A stretch of DNA of 16,287 bases from ChocPot-Mid sp043804925. GTDB lineage: Bacteria > Bacteroidota > Ignavibacteria > Kapaibacteriales > UBA2268. The notes beneath the pieces are model-generated. The model saw nothing but the letters and a program-made list of their open reading frames with translations. It was not told the origin of the DNA and did no database searches. The translations under genes and the position numbers were made by a program. Below, one piece after another: positions 7,069 through 13,670 of this stretch (position 1 is its first letter; every line of letters begins with the position of its first letter). The DNA lies in the NCBI GenBank assembly GCA_043804925.1, contig JAZDIP010000075.1, forward strand, positions 1 through 16,287, written 5' to 3'.

Positions 7069-7351
7069 CATCATAATCAACGATACAATCATTTGTTTGT
7101 GGATGTGCCTGGCAGGTCAGGATATAACCTTCATTAATTTCATCTTCGTTCAAAGCCATATCTTCATCCATCGTTACTTTTCCCTGAAGGAGTTTTGCCT
7201 TACATGTAGCACACGCTCCAATTTGACAGCTAAAGGGAGGGTCATACCCTTGTCTTAAAGCCGCTTGTAGAATAGTTTCACCGTCCTCAACTTCAATTTC
7301 AAATTCTTCGTAATATAATTTAACCTTAACCTTCAAACTCAAAACTCCCAA
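7064..7351 (-). CDS. Plant-type [2Fe-2S] ferredoxin, last gene of the SUF operon
   Basis: A small electron-transfer protein of the plant-type ferredoxin fold. The cluster ligands are C42, C47, C50 and C80 (C-x4-C-x2-C-x29-C), the standard spacing, in SCQIGACATC and ILTCQAHP. It follows rrf2-sufBCDS-sufT, so it may feed electrons into cluster assembly or simply be an early client; neither is shown by the sequence. The start is unusual. No in-frame ATG exists after the upstream stop. The only start-like codons are TTG at 7351, 7342 and 7336, all inside or at the edge of a heptamer array that also removes any Shine-Dalgarno. The family-like part begins at KVKVKLYY (residue 7 of the longest form), so the first residues MGVLSL are repeat-derived and the exact start is uncertain. 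Confidence 0.88.
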   Translation of the reverse strand: MGVLSLKVKVKLYYEEFEIEVEDGETILQAALRQGYDPPFSCQIGACATCKAKLLQGKVTMDEDMALNEDEINEGYILTCQAHPQTNDCIVDYDD

Positions 7352-7425
7352 CTCTAAACTCCAAACTCATAACTCACAACTTAACACTTAACATTCAACA
7401 CTTAACACCTAACACCTAACACTCA
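7335..7425 (-). repeat. 13-unit heptamer array spanning sufT stop to ferredoxin start
   Basis: Thirteen contiguous 7-base units fill 7335-7425 without a slip in register: AAACTCA, AAACTCC, CAACTCT, AAACTCC, AAACTCA, TAACTCA, CAACTTA, ACACTTA, ACATTCA, ACACTTA, ACACCTA, ACACCTA, ACACTCA. The right end contains the sufT TGA stop (7423-7425) and the left end contains the TTG start candidates of the ferredoxin. The array grades from an AACTC type near the ferredoxin to an AACAC type near sufT; both types occur at other junctions of this operon. Confidence 0.9.
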
Positions 7426-7740
7426 AAAAAGTCCCAACTCAATTTTAGCAACATCGCTCAACTTGTCCCTATCCCATGGCGGGTCAAAAGTCAATAGAAC
7501 TTTTGCATCCTTTACATCGTGTAAATGCCTGATATTGTACTCCACCTGAGCAGGTATTGACTCTGCTTCGGGACAATTCGGCGCTGTCAATGTCATAAGA
7601 ACGACAACCTCATTTTGCTCAGTAATTTTAATATCATAAATCAAACCGAGTTCATAGATGTTTACAGGTAATTCGGGGTCGTAAACTTTTTTGATAACAT
7701 TAATGACCTTTTCTTTTAATTCTTCTTGTTTCTCATTCAT
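7423..7740 (-). CDS. sufT: SufT-like DUF59/MIP18-family iron-sulfur assembly protein
   Basis: A 105-residue single-domain protein of the DUF59 (MIP18, FeS_assembly_P) family, linked to Fe-S cluster maturation or transfer (bacterial SufT, eukaryotic CIA2). It has the family core VYDPELPVNIYELGLIYDI (19-37) and the conserved cysteine motif TAPNCPEAE with Cys56, ending in a FDPPWDRDKLS stretch typical of the group. Compared with longer SufT proteins it lacks any N-terminal extension. Its ATG lies 3 bases after the sufS stop, so translation is probably coupled. The name sufT follows from the domain plus its place directly behind sufBCDS; PaaD-type relatives have the same fold, but the context argues for SUF. 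Confidence 0.85.
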   Translation of the reverse strand: MNEKQEELKEKVINVIKKVYDPELPVNIYELGLIYDIKITEQNEVVVLMTLTAPNCPEAESIPAQVEYNIRHLHDVKDAKVLLTFDPPWDRDKLSDVAKIELGLF

Positions 7741-7743
7741 AAT

Positions 7744-8970
7744 TTAACTCAACATTTTTACTACTTTTTTTAAACTATCAACGAAATAATCAATTTCCTC
7801 GATTGTATTATAAAAGGAAAATGAAGCTCTCGAAGTTCCCGGTATTTTGAATTTTCTCATAATTGGTTCGGTGCAATGATGACCTGTCCTAATTGCAACG
7901 CCATGTAAATCTATCATCGAACCAAGGTCGTTTGGATGGATATTGTCGAAAATAAAAGATATAACAGATGTTTTATCTTTGGCATTCCCGAGTATTTTTA
8001 AGCCGTCCACTTCCATTAATCTTTCCGTTGCATGCCTCAGCAATGTAGTTTCATAATTATCAATTATATCCAATCCGATATTCTGAACATATTTCAAAGC
8101 TTCACCCAAACCTATAGTTCCTGCGATATTAGGAGTACCGGCTTCGTATTTAAAAGGTAAATAATTAAATTCGGTTTTTTCAAAAGATACGGATAATATC
8201 ATATCGCCACCACCCTGATACGGAGGCATTGCTTCGAGTATTTCTTTCTTCCCGTAAAGAACACCGATACCGGTAGGACCATAAATCTTGTGTCCCGAAA
8301 AAGCAAGAAAATCACAATCCAAATCCCTGACATCAATTTTTTTATGCTGAACAGATTGCGCAGCGTCAAGTAAAACAACAGCACCTACATCATGTGCTTT
8401 GTCTATTAATTCTTTAATAGGATTTACTGTTCCAAGGGTATTCGATATATGAGTAAATGACACTAATTTTGTCTTTTCGCTCAACAGTTTTTCGTACTCT
8501 TCCATTATTAATTCGCAATCATCAGTCATAGGAGCTATCCTGAGTTTTGCACCTTTTTCTTCGCAAATCATCTGCCATGGGACTATGTTGGAATGGTGTT
8601 CCATCTCTGTAATAATTACTTCATCTCCGGACTTTAAATTTGCTCTGCCCCAAGTTTGTGCAACCATATTGATTGACTCGGTAGTTCCTCTTGTGAAAAT
8701 GATTTCTTCAAAATGTTCTGCATTAATAAACTCCTGAACAATAGACCTGACTTTATAATATTCCTGGGTTGATGTCTTGCTTAGGGTATGAACGGCTCTA
8801 TGAATATTGCTGTTCATATCACTATAATACTCATTAAGTTTATTAATAACCTGTAGTGGTTTATGTGTGGTTGCCGCATTATCGAAATAAACCAATTGCT
8901 TACCATTTATTTTTTTATTTAATATTGGAAAATCTTTCCTGATTTTTTCTACATCGAAAACTAAACTCAT
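7744..8970 (-). CDS. sufS: Cysteine desulfurase SufS (class II, PLP-dependent)
   Basis: SufS removes sulfur from L-cysteine, giving alanine and an enzyme persulfide that supplies cluster assembly. The 408-residue protein matches E. coli SufS in length and spacing. The PLP lysine is K228 in SGHKIYGPTG and the persulfide cysteine is C366 in RTGHHCTEPIM, exactly 138 residues apart, as are K226 and C364 in E. coli. FDNAATTHKP near the N-terminus and TEMEHHSNIVPWQ are further signatures. The frame is open upstream to 9123 into the end of sufD, but the ATG at 8970 is chosen because AGGAG lies 4 bases before it and MSLVFDVEKIRKDFPIL is the normal start. sufT follows after 3 bases. No SufE or SufU sulfur acceptor is encoded in the window. 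Confidence 0.97.
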   Translation of the reverse strand: MSLVFDVEKIRKDFPILNKKINGKQLVYFDNAATTHKPLQVINKLNEYYSDMNSNIHRAVHTLSKTSTQEYYKVRSIVQEFINAEHFEEIIFTRGTTESINMVAQTWGRANLKSGDEVIITEMEHHSNIVPWQMICEEKGAKLRIAPMTDDCELIMEEYEKLLSEKTKLVSFTHISNTLGTVNPIKELIDKAHDVGAVVLLDAAQSVQHKKIDVRDLDCDFLAFSGHKIYGPTGIGVLYGKKEILEAMPPYQGGGDMILSVSFEKTEFNYLPFKYEAGTPNIAGTIGLGEALKYVQNIGLDIIDNYETTLLRHATERLMEVDGLKILGNAKDKTSVISFIFDNIHPNDLGSMIDLHGVAIRTGHHCTEPIMRKFKIPGTSRASFSFYNTIEEIDYFVDSLKKVVKMLS

Positions 8971-9042
8971 ACTACTCCTAAAAACTAAATACAAATTCTC
9001 ATTTATTCTCAAAAGAAATATATCAACAAATTTACTTAATGA

Positions 9043-9069
9043 CTTATTAAACTTATTAAACTCATTAAA
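9043..9069 (-). repeat. 9-bp tandem repeat at the sufD stop codon
   Basis: CTTATTAAA twice (9043-9051, 9052-9060) and the variant CTCATTAAA (9061-9069), the last containing the sufD TAA stop (9065-9067). In the sufD frame the sense unit reads GTT TAA TAA (or TAA TGA), so the array is a series of in-frame double stops. The same unit follows sufC. Confidence 0.8.
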
Positions 9070-10438
9070 CCGATTTAACTGCCTTAAAAACATCACCCAA
9101 AACATCGCAGAAATAAATATCATCCACAGTCAACCTGTCAGCTACCTGTCTTTTAATATCATCCCTTAATTCTGAAATTTTTATTCTTTCAATCACATCG
9201 GATGCAAAGGAATTCAATAAAAGTGATTTTGCCATCACTTCACTTATACCGCGTGACCTTAGGTAAAACATCGCTTCTTTATCGAGATATCCTGTTGTTG
9301 CACCATGGCTGCATTTTACATCATCTGCAAATATCTCCAATTCCGGTTTGGTATTTATCTTTGCTTCATCAGTCAGCAATATGTTTTTATTTGTTTGATA
9401 AGCATTTGTTTTTTGTGCATTTGGTCTGACGATTACTTTACCGTTAAACACCGCCCTTGCTGATTCATCCAATATGCCTTTGTAAAACTCATTACTTGTG
9501 CAATTTGGCACGGCATGGTCAATAATGGTATGATTATCAATGAAATCGTGGTTACGCATAAAATAAAATCCATTCAAATTTGCTTCGGCATTTTCTTCTT
9601 TAAAAACTGAATTAAGATTATTCCTGATAAAATTCCCACTCATCGAGATAGTCGAAGAATTAAAGGAAGAATTTTTTTCCTGCTCAACATGGGTTGTTCC
9701 TATATAATATGAATTTCCTTTATCATTTTGAATTTTATTAAATTCGAAGTGTGTAGCAAAATTCATGAATATTTCAGTTACCATATTGGTAAAAGCAGGA
9801 TTATCACCGATTGTATGGTATGTTTCAACAACACTTATCTGGCTGCACTTACCAATAAGAAACAAATTTCTCGGATTGGACAGAACCGGTCCTTTTCTTG
9901 TGTCGGTGATGAACATTATATGTATCGGTTCATTAATAAATACACCTGCAGGTACATTAACATAAACACCATCTCTTGCAAAAGCGGTATTCATAGCAGT
10001 AAAAAAATCTTTTTTGTAATCTGTCAATAATGAGAAGTGCTTCAGTAGATTAGGGGCATTTCTTTTTTCGGCATCATTAAAACTTTCAATTATTATCTCA
10101 TCACGGGGATATTTAATCCTCGATAATTTTTCCGAATAAACTCCATTAACGAAAACAAGTAAATTCTCATTAAGGTCCTTGATGGTAAATGGTTCAATGT
10201 CATTTTCAGTTAAATCTTTATCCGGATTATCATTAATGACATTAAAGCTATGCTCGTTAAGCCAGCCCACATTGGTAAATCTCCAATTCTCATTTTTTCG
10301 TGTAGGTAAATCCAAAATCTTCAGGACATCAAAAGCATCTTCCCTGATATGATTAATCTTCGATGCCTTTTGCCCATTCAGTTTACTTTGGTATCTCAGG
10401 AATTCCTCAACCAGCATATTTTTTATTTCTTTATTCAT
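9065..10438 (-). CDS. sufD: Fe-S cluster scaffold component SufD
   Basis: SufD pairs with SufB and the SufC ATPase in the SufBC2D scaffold where clusters are built; it is a beta-helix protein without its own enzymatic activity. The 457-residue product shows the hallmark C-terminal segment CSHGATTG followed by LDKEAMFYLRSRGI. The histidine of CSHG, H378, matches the histidine of E. coli SufD (H360) needed at the SufB-SufD interface. The N-terminal helical region includes RKNENWRFTNV, as in the family (K.E.WRYT). The ATG at 10438 is preferred to a TTG at 10447; neither has a clear Shine-Dalgarno. It lies 26 bases after sufC, with a 9-mer repeat in the gap. Confidence 0.95.
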   Translation of the reverse strand: MNKEIKNMLVEEFLRYQSKLNGQKASKINHIREDAFDVLKILDLPTRKNENWRFTNVGWLNEHSFNVINDNPDKDLTENDIEPFTIKDLNENLLVFVNGVYSEKLSRIKYPRDEIIIESFNDAEKRNAPNLLKHFSLLTDYKKDFFTAMNTAFARDGVYVNVPAGVFINEPIHIMFITDTRKGPVLSNPRNLFLIGKCSQISVVETYHTIGDNPAFTNMVTEIFMNFATHFEFNKIQNDKGNSYYIGTTHVEQEKNSSFNSSTISMSGNFIRNNLNSVFKEENAEANLNGFYFMRNHDFIDNHTIIDHAVPNCTSNEFYKGILDESARAVFNGKVIVRPNAQKTNAYQTNKNILLTDEAKINTKPELEIFADDVKCSHGATTGYLDKEAMFYLRSRGISEVMAKSLLLNSFASDVIERIKISELRDDIKRQVADRLTVDDIYFCDVLGDVFKAVKSV

Positions 10439-10451
10439 AAATATCAACTAA

Positions 10452-10469
10452 CTTATTAAACTTATTAAA
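10452..10469 (-). repeat. 9-bp tandem repeat at the sufC stop codon
   Basis: Two exact CTTATTAAA units (10452-10460 and 10461-10469); the sufC TAA stop (10465-10467) is in the second. In the sufC frame the codons run GTT TAA TAA GTT TAA TAA. It is identical in unit to the repeat after sufD, 1.4 kb away. Confidence 0.75.
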
Positions 10470-11220
10470 CTGAATTCTGCTTGATTTCATCATAACCTTT
10501 TTCTTCCAACTCAAGAGCCAAATTTTTATTGCCTGTCTTGACTATCCTGCCATTATACAGAACATGAACAAAATCAGGTATAATATAATCCAATAATCTT
10601 TGATAGTGAGTTATGACTACAAAAGCATTTGTTGCTTTACTCAACTTATTAACACCATTGGCGACAATTTTCAAAGCATCTATATCCAAGCCCGAATCCG
10701 TTTCATCCAGTACAGCCAAAGTCGGCTCTAACATTGCCATCTGGAAAATCTCATTTCTTTTCTTTTCGCCACCGGAAAAACCTTCGTTAACGGAACGGTT
10801 TAAAAATTTTCTGTCAATTTCCACCAGTTTGGATTTCTCTGTCATTAGTTGTAAAAATTCCATTGCATCTATTGGTGGCAAACCGATATGCTTTCTTTTT
10901 TCATTGATAGCCGTTTTCATAAAGTTCGCATTCGATACACCGGGAATTTCTACCGGATACTGAAAAGCAAGAAAAATACCTTCCCTTGCTCTTTCTTCAG
11001 GTGATAAATCAAATAAATTCTTATCCTTATATTCAATAGTACCGCCAGTAATTGTATATCCGTCTTTTCCGGTTAGTACATTAGCCAAAGTACTCTTCCC
11101 GGAACCGTTTGGTCCCATTATTGCATGAATTTCACCGGCATTAACTTCGAGATTAATTCCTTTTAAAATTTTATTTCCATTTACATTTGCCGATAAATTC
11201 TCAATTTTCAATAAAGCCAT
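10465..11220 (-). CDS. sufC: Fe-S assembly ATPase SufC (ABC-type)
   Basis: SufC is the soluble ABC ATPase whose dimerisation opens the SufB-SufD scaffold for cluster building. The 251-residue protein carries every ABC element: Walker A GPNGSGKST (36-44), the signature SGGEKKRNE, Walker B LAVLDETDSGLD and the switch histidine in VVITHYQRLL. The signature SGGEKKRNE and DSGLDIDAL are specific to SufC among ABC proteins. The ATG at 11220 is chosen because AAGGA lies 5 bases upstream; an in-frame ATG at 11232 would add four residues but overlaps that site. The gene lies 289 bases after sufB, the longest gap in the operon, filled by a palindromic REP-like element and a long heptamer array. Confidence 0.97.
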   Translation of the reverse strand: MALLKIENLSANVNGNKILKGINLEVNAGEIHAIMGPNGSGKSTLANVLTGKDGYTITGGTIEYKDKNLFDLSPEERAREGIFLAFQYPVEIPGVSNANFMKTAINEKRKHIGLPPIDAMEFLQLMTEKSKLVEIDRKFLNRSVNEGFSGGEKKRNEIFQMAMLEPTLAVLDETDSGLDIDALKIVANGVNKLSKATNAFVVITHYQRLLDYIIPDFVHVLYNGRIVKTGNKNLALELEEKGYDEIKQNSV

Positions 11221-11509
11221 TTTTTCCTTCATCTATTTTTAAAACACTTTTTTCGACTCCATAAACATCCTTCGACAAGCTAAGGATGACTGTTGAATTC
11301 AAAATTTTCAATTTAAAATTTAAAATCAATTTTCTAATAATAAATTTTAAAACTTAATTTCCATAATACTAGAAAACTCAACACTTAACACTCAACACTT
11401 AACACTCAACACTTAACACTCAACACTTAACACTCAACACTCAACACTCAACACTTAACACTCAATACTTAACACTCAATACTTAACACTCAACACTCAA
11501 CACCCAACA
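11221..11509. other. sufB-sufC spacer: REP-like palindrome, A/T tract and heptamer array
   Basis: This gap contains no ORF. From the sufC side it holds the sufC ribosome binding site, a CATCCTT/AAGGATG palindrome (11266-11288), an A/T-rich tract of ATTTTAAA-like words (about 11298-11370), and then the 19-unit heptamer array up to the sufB stop. No promoter is evident; sufC is probably co-transcribed with sufB. Confidence 0.7.
11266..11288. repeat. REP-like extragenic palindrome
   Basis: CATCCTT (11266-11272) and AAGGATG (11282-11288) are exact inverted copies around CGACAAGCT. The sense reading GTCATCCTTAGCTTGTCGAAG resembles an extragenic palindrome of the form CATCCTTCGACAAGCTCAGGATG that I recall from many bacterial genomes, including Bacteroidota. 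That likeness is from memory, not a search. Only one copy is in the window. Confidence 0.55.
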
Positions 11510-11522
11510 CTACCCAACACTA
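11380..11522 (-). repeat. 19-unit heptamer array downstream of sufB
   Basis: Nineteen heptamers in perfect register fill 11380-11512, alternating mainly between AACACTT and AACACTC with a few AATACTT and AACACCC variants. A 20th copy, AACACTA at 11516-11522, lies after a 3-base insertion. The sufB TAG stop (11510-11512) is in the 19th unit and the last sufB codons (Ser-Val-Gly, AGT GTT GGG) are themselves unit sequence. In the sense strand every unit boundary makes TGA or TAA, and 7 is not a multiple of 3, so all three frames are closed within 21 bases. Confidence 0.95.
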
Positions 11523-12952
11523 CCTTCCAAACTGACAGCAAGCAGTTTTTGAGCTTCTACAGCAAATTCCATTGGTAATTGATTTAAAACTTCTTTTGCA
11601 TATCCGTTAACAATCAAACCTATTGCATCTTCCGTTGCAATTCCTCTTTGATTACAGTAAAATATAATGTCATCGGAAATTTTTGAAGTGGTTGCTTCAT
11701 GCTCGATAACTGCGGATTTATTGTTGGAATCAATGTATGGAAATGTGTGAGCACCACATTTATCACCAAGCAACAAAGAATCACATTGTGAAAAGTTTCT
11801 TGCATTTTCTGCTTTCCTTCCAACACTTACCAAACCTCTGTAACTGTTTTGGCTTTTTCCTGCCGAGATTCCTTTTGACACAATCCTGCTTTTTGAGTTT
11901 TTCCCAAGGTGAATCATCTTAGTTCCCGTATCTGCCTGTTGATAATTATTCGTCAAAGCAACAGAGTAAAATTCACCAATAGAATAATCTCCTTTCAAAA
12001 TACAGCTTGGGTATTTCCATGTAATCGCTGAGCCGGTTTCAACCTGTGTCCAGGAGATTTTTGCGTGGTCATGGCAAATACCTCTTTTTGTAACAAAATT
12101 GTAAATACCTCCCTTGCCGTTTTTATCACCGGGGTACCAGTTTTGAACTGTAGAGTATTTGATTTCAGCATTATCGTGTGCTATAAGCTCAACGACTGCG
12201 GCGTGAAGCTGATTTTCATCACGCATTGGTGCAGAACAACCTTCCAGATAACTTACATAACTTCCTTCGTCGGCTATAATCAATGTTCTTTCAAATTGCC
12301 CGGACATTTTTGCATTAATCCTGAAATAAGTTGAAAGTTCCATAGGGCAACGAACTCCTTTAGGTATATAGCAAAAAGAACCGTCACTAAAGACTGCGGA
12401 ATTTAATGCGGCAAAATAGTTATCGGTCATCGGCACGACAGAACCTAAATATTTTTTTACCAATTCAGTATGGTTTACCAGAGCTTCACTGATTGAGCAA
12501 AAGATTATTCCAAGCTCTCCCAATTTTTCCTTAAAAGAAGTTGAAACTGAAACACTGTCCATAACTGCATCCACAGCTATTCCCGATAGTTTTTCCCTTT
12601 CACCTAATGGTATTCCTAATTTTTCAAATGTCTTTAAGATTTCAGGGTCAACTTCATCCATACTTTTAGGTTTGTTATTACTTTTCGGAGCAGCATAGTA
12701 ATATATATCTTGATAGTCAATAGGTGGAATATTCAAGTGAGCCCATTCCGGCTGTTTCATATTTAACCAATAACGATATGCTTTCAACCTCCATTCCAGC
12801 ATGAAATCAGGTTCATTCTTCTTTTCCGAAATATACCTGACAACATCTTCGTTCAAACCTTTTTGAGAAGTTTCATTTTCAATATCGGTATAAAATCCGT
12901 ACTTGTAGTCCGTATTCGCTATTTCTTCTACTATATTTTGTTCTTCAATCAT
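11510..12952 (-). CDS. sufB: Fe-S cluster scaffold component SufB
   Basis: SufB is the main scaffold subunit that receives persulfide sulfur and holds the nascent cluster. The 480-residue protein has the conserved core LEGCSAPMRDENQLHAAVVEL, the long GEFYSVALTNNYQQADTG stretch and the C-terminal LPMEFAVEAQKLLAVSLEGSVG. C433 in IIFYCNQRGI and E462 in LPMEFAVE are 29 residues apart, the same spacing as the essential C405 and E434 of E. coli SufB. The ATG at 12952 is chosen over the TTG at 12958, which belongs to the repeat. No Shine-Dalgarno is available because a heptamer array fills the upstream gap. The stop codon starts the next array. First structural gene after the rrf2 regulator, 42 bases away. 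Confidence 0.97.
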   Translation of the reverse strand: MIEEQNIVEEIANTDYKYGFYTDIENETSQKGLNEDVVRYISEKKNEPDFMLEWRLKAYRYWLNMKQPEWAHLNIPPIDYQDIYYYAAPKSNNKPKSMDEVDPEILKTFEKLGIPLGEREKLSGIAVDAVMDSVSVSTSFKEKLGELGIIFCSISEALVNHTELVKKYLGSVVPMTDNYFAALNSAVFSDGSFCYIPKGVRCPMELSTYFRINAKMSGQFERTLIIADEGSYVSYLEGCSAPMRDENQLHAAVVELIAHDNAEIKYSTVQNWYPGDKNGKGGIYNFVTKRGICHDHAKISWTQVETGSAITWKYPSCILKGDYSIGEFYSVALTNNYQQADTGTKMIHLGKNSKSRIVSKGISAGKSQNSYRGLVSVGRKAENARNFSQCDSLLLGDKCGAHTFPYIDSNNKSAVIEHEATTSKISDDIIFYCNQRGIATEDAIGLIVNGYAKEVLNQLPMEFAVEAQKLLAVSLEGSVG

Positions 12953-12956
12953 TATC

Positions 12957-12996
12957 AACTCATAACTCTCAACTCATAACTCTCAACTCAACACTT
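12957..12996 (-). repeat. Heptamer array filling the rrf2-sufB gap
   Basis: Units AACTCAT, AACTCTC, AACTCAT, AACTCTC (12957-12984), a partial AACTC and one AACACTT (12990-12996) run from 4 bases before the sufB ATG into the rrf2 stop (TAA, 12995-12997). The AACACTT unit is the one dominating the sufB-sufC array. In the sense strand the array contains two ATG AGT TGA mini-reading frames, the last ending 2 bases before the sufB ATG. Confidence 0.9.
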
Positions 12997-13402
12997 AATT
13001 AGCTCCCAATTTCGCTATTGTCATTTTATTAAACACTGAATTAATTTCCTTTTGCAAACCGCTCATATCATGCCTTATTTCACAAAATTCATCCCTTTCG
13101 CAAGGCGAATCATTTCCCTTACTGAAACATTCGACAATTGTTGTATCTTCATCGAGAGCTTTAATAATATCCGCAATCGAAATAGTTTCCGGCTCACCTG
13201 CTAAAGTATAACCACCGTTCAATCCAATGTGGGAAACAATCAATCCGCTTTTCATAAGCTTTTGCATAGTCTTAGCCAAAAACTCATAGGAAATATTCAT
13301 TTTCTCGGATATTTCCTTAGCTGTTACCTTTTTATCGGGATTTTCTGCAATATATTTTATGGCTAAAATGCCGTATTCTATCTTTTTTGATAATCTTAAC
13401 AT
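12995..13402 (-). CDS. Rrf2-family transcription regulator of the SUF operon (IscR/SufR-like)
   Basis: A 135-residue Rrf2 protein: an N-terminal winged helix (KKIEYGILAIKYIAE, then VTAKEISEKMNISYEFLAKTMQKL as the recognition region and the wing GLNGGYTLAGEPETISIADIIKAL) and a C-terminal cysteine loop. The cysteines are C92, C101 and C107 with H111, a C-x8-C-x5-C pattern looser than IscR (C-x5-C-x5-C-x2-H), so binding of a cluster is likely but its type is open. As the first gene before sufBCDS it most likely senses Fe-S status and controls the operon, including itself. The ATG at 13402 is preferred to a TTG at 13414. A 27-bp dyad 47 bases upstream is the best operator candidate. Confidence 0.9.
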   Translation of the reverse strand: MLRLSKKIEYGILAIKYIAENPDKKVTAKEISEKMNISYEFLAKTMQKLMKSGLIVSHIGLNGGYTLAGEPETISIADIIKALDEDTTIVECFSKGNDSPCERDEFCEIRHDMSGLQKEINSVFNKMTIAKLGAN

Positions 13403-13670
13403 AAAAAAAAACAAATTTAATAAAATTAACTGAATCCGAGACGAAATGAAAATACGACTATTGTAATCGTATTTTTAATTTAGTGAAAAACGAATAGTGA
13501 ATACTGAATAATTGTAGTCAACAGTCGCTAGTTTTTTCGGAATGGGTTAAAACAGTCTAAGGCAATTACAATATGTAAGATTATACATTTAATTGATTCC
13601 TACTTTCACAAGAATAAAAAATCCCTTTTCCTTTCTCCTTTTTCCTACTATAAAACTCATTAAACTTAAT
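13403..13670. other. Upstream region of rrf2-suf and 3' region of the ompA-like gene
   Basis: No gene is supported in these 268 bases. From the rrf2 side they hold a TAAATTTG word (13412-13419, minus strand; very close to the ATG for a -7 box), the 27-bp dyad at 13449-13475, a loose GAATAGTGAATACTGAATA-type repetition near 13490-13512, an imperfect AT-rich hairpin (CAATTA 13563-13568 with TAATTG 13590-13595, inner ATGTA/TACAT), and a purine run on the minus strand with AAAGGAG/AAAGGAA-type heptamers (about 13624-13649) near the ompA-like stop. Confidence 0.55.
13449..13475. promoter_or_regulatory. 27-bp dyad, candidate Rrf2-family operator for the SUF operon
   Basis: Half-sites AAAATACGACTA (13449-13460) and TAATCGTATTTT (13464-13475) are inverted copies with one mismatch in 12, around a 3-base centre TTG. 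The core GACTA-N3-TAATC resembles the GACTR-N3-YAGTC core of IscR type 1 sites, with ATA flanks as in IscR sites but closer spacing. It is 47 bases from the rrf2 ATG, a sensible place for an autoregulatory operator. The likeness is by eye; binding is inferred. Confidence 0.6.

Noticed and set aside
8971..9123. 51-residue N-terminal extension of SufS
   Set aside because: The open frame overlaps the end of sufD and encodes repeat-derived sequence; the ATG at 8970 has an AGGAG site and a family-typical start.
9728..10030. Plus-strand 100-residue ORF opposite sufD
   Set aside because: It is antisense to a well-conserved gene, shows no recognisable domain and has the composition of a shadow frame.
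11380..11522. Heptamer array as a CRISPR array
   Set aside because: Units are 7 bases and contiguous, with no spacers and no cas genes nearby.
13449..13475. Dyad as the terminator of the ompA-like gene
   Set aside because: It lies about 195 bases past the stop, has few G/C pairs, and sits at the expected operator position for rrf2; a minor terminator role cannot be fully excluded.
13563..13595. AT-rich hairpin after the ompA-like gene as a terminator
   Set aside because: The stem is interrupted and there is no T-tract after it on the minus strand.
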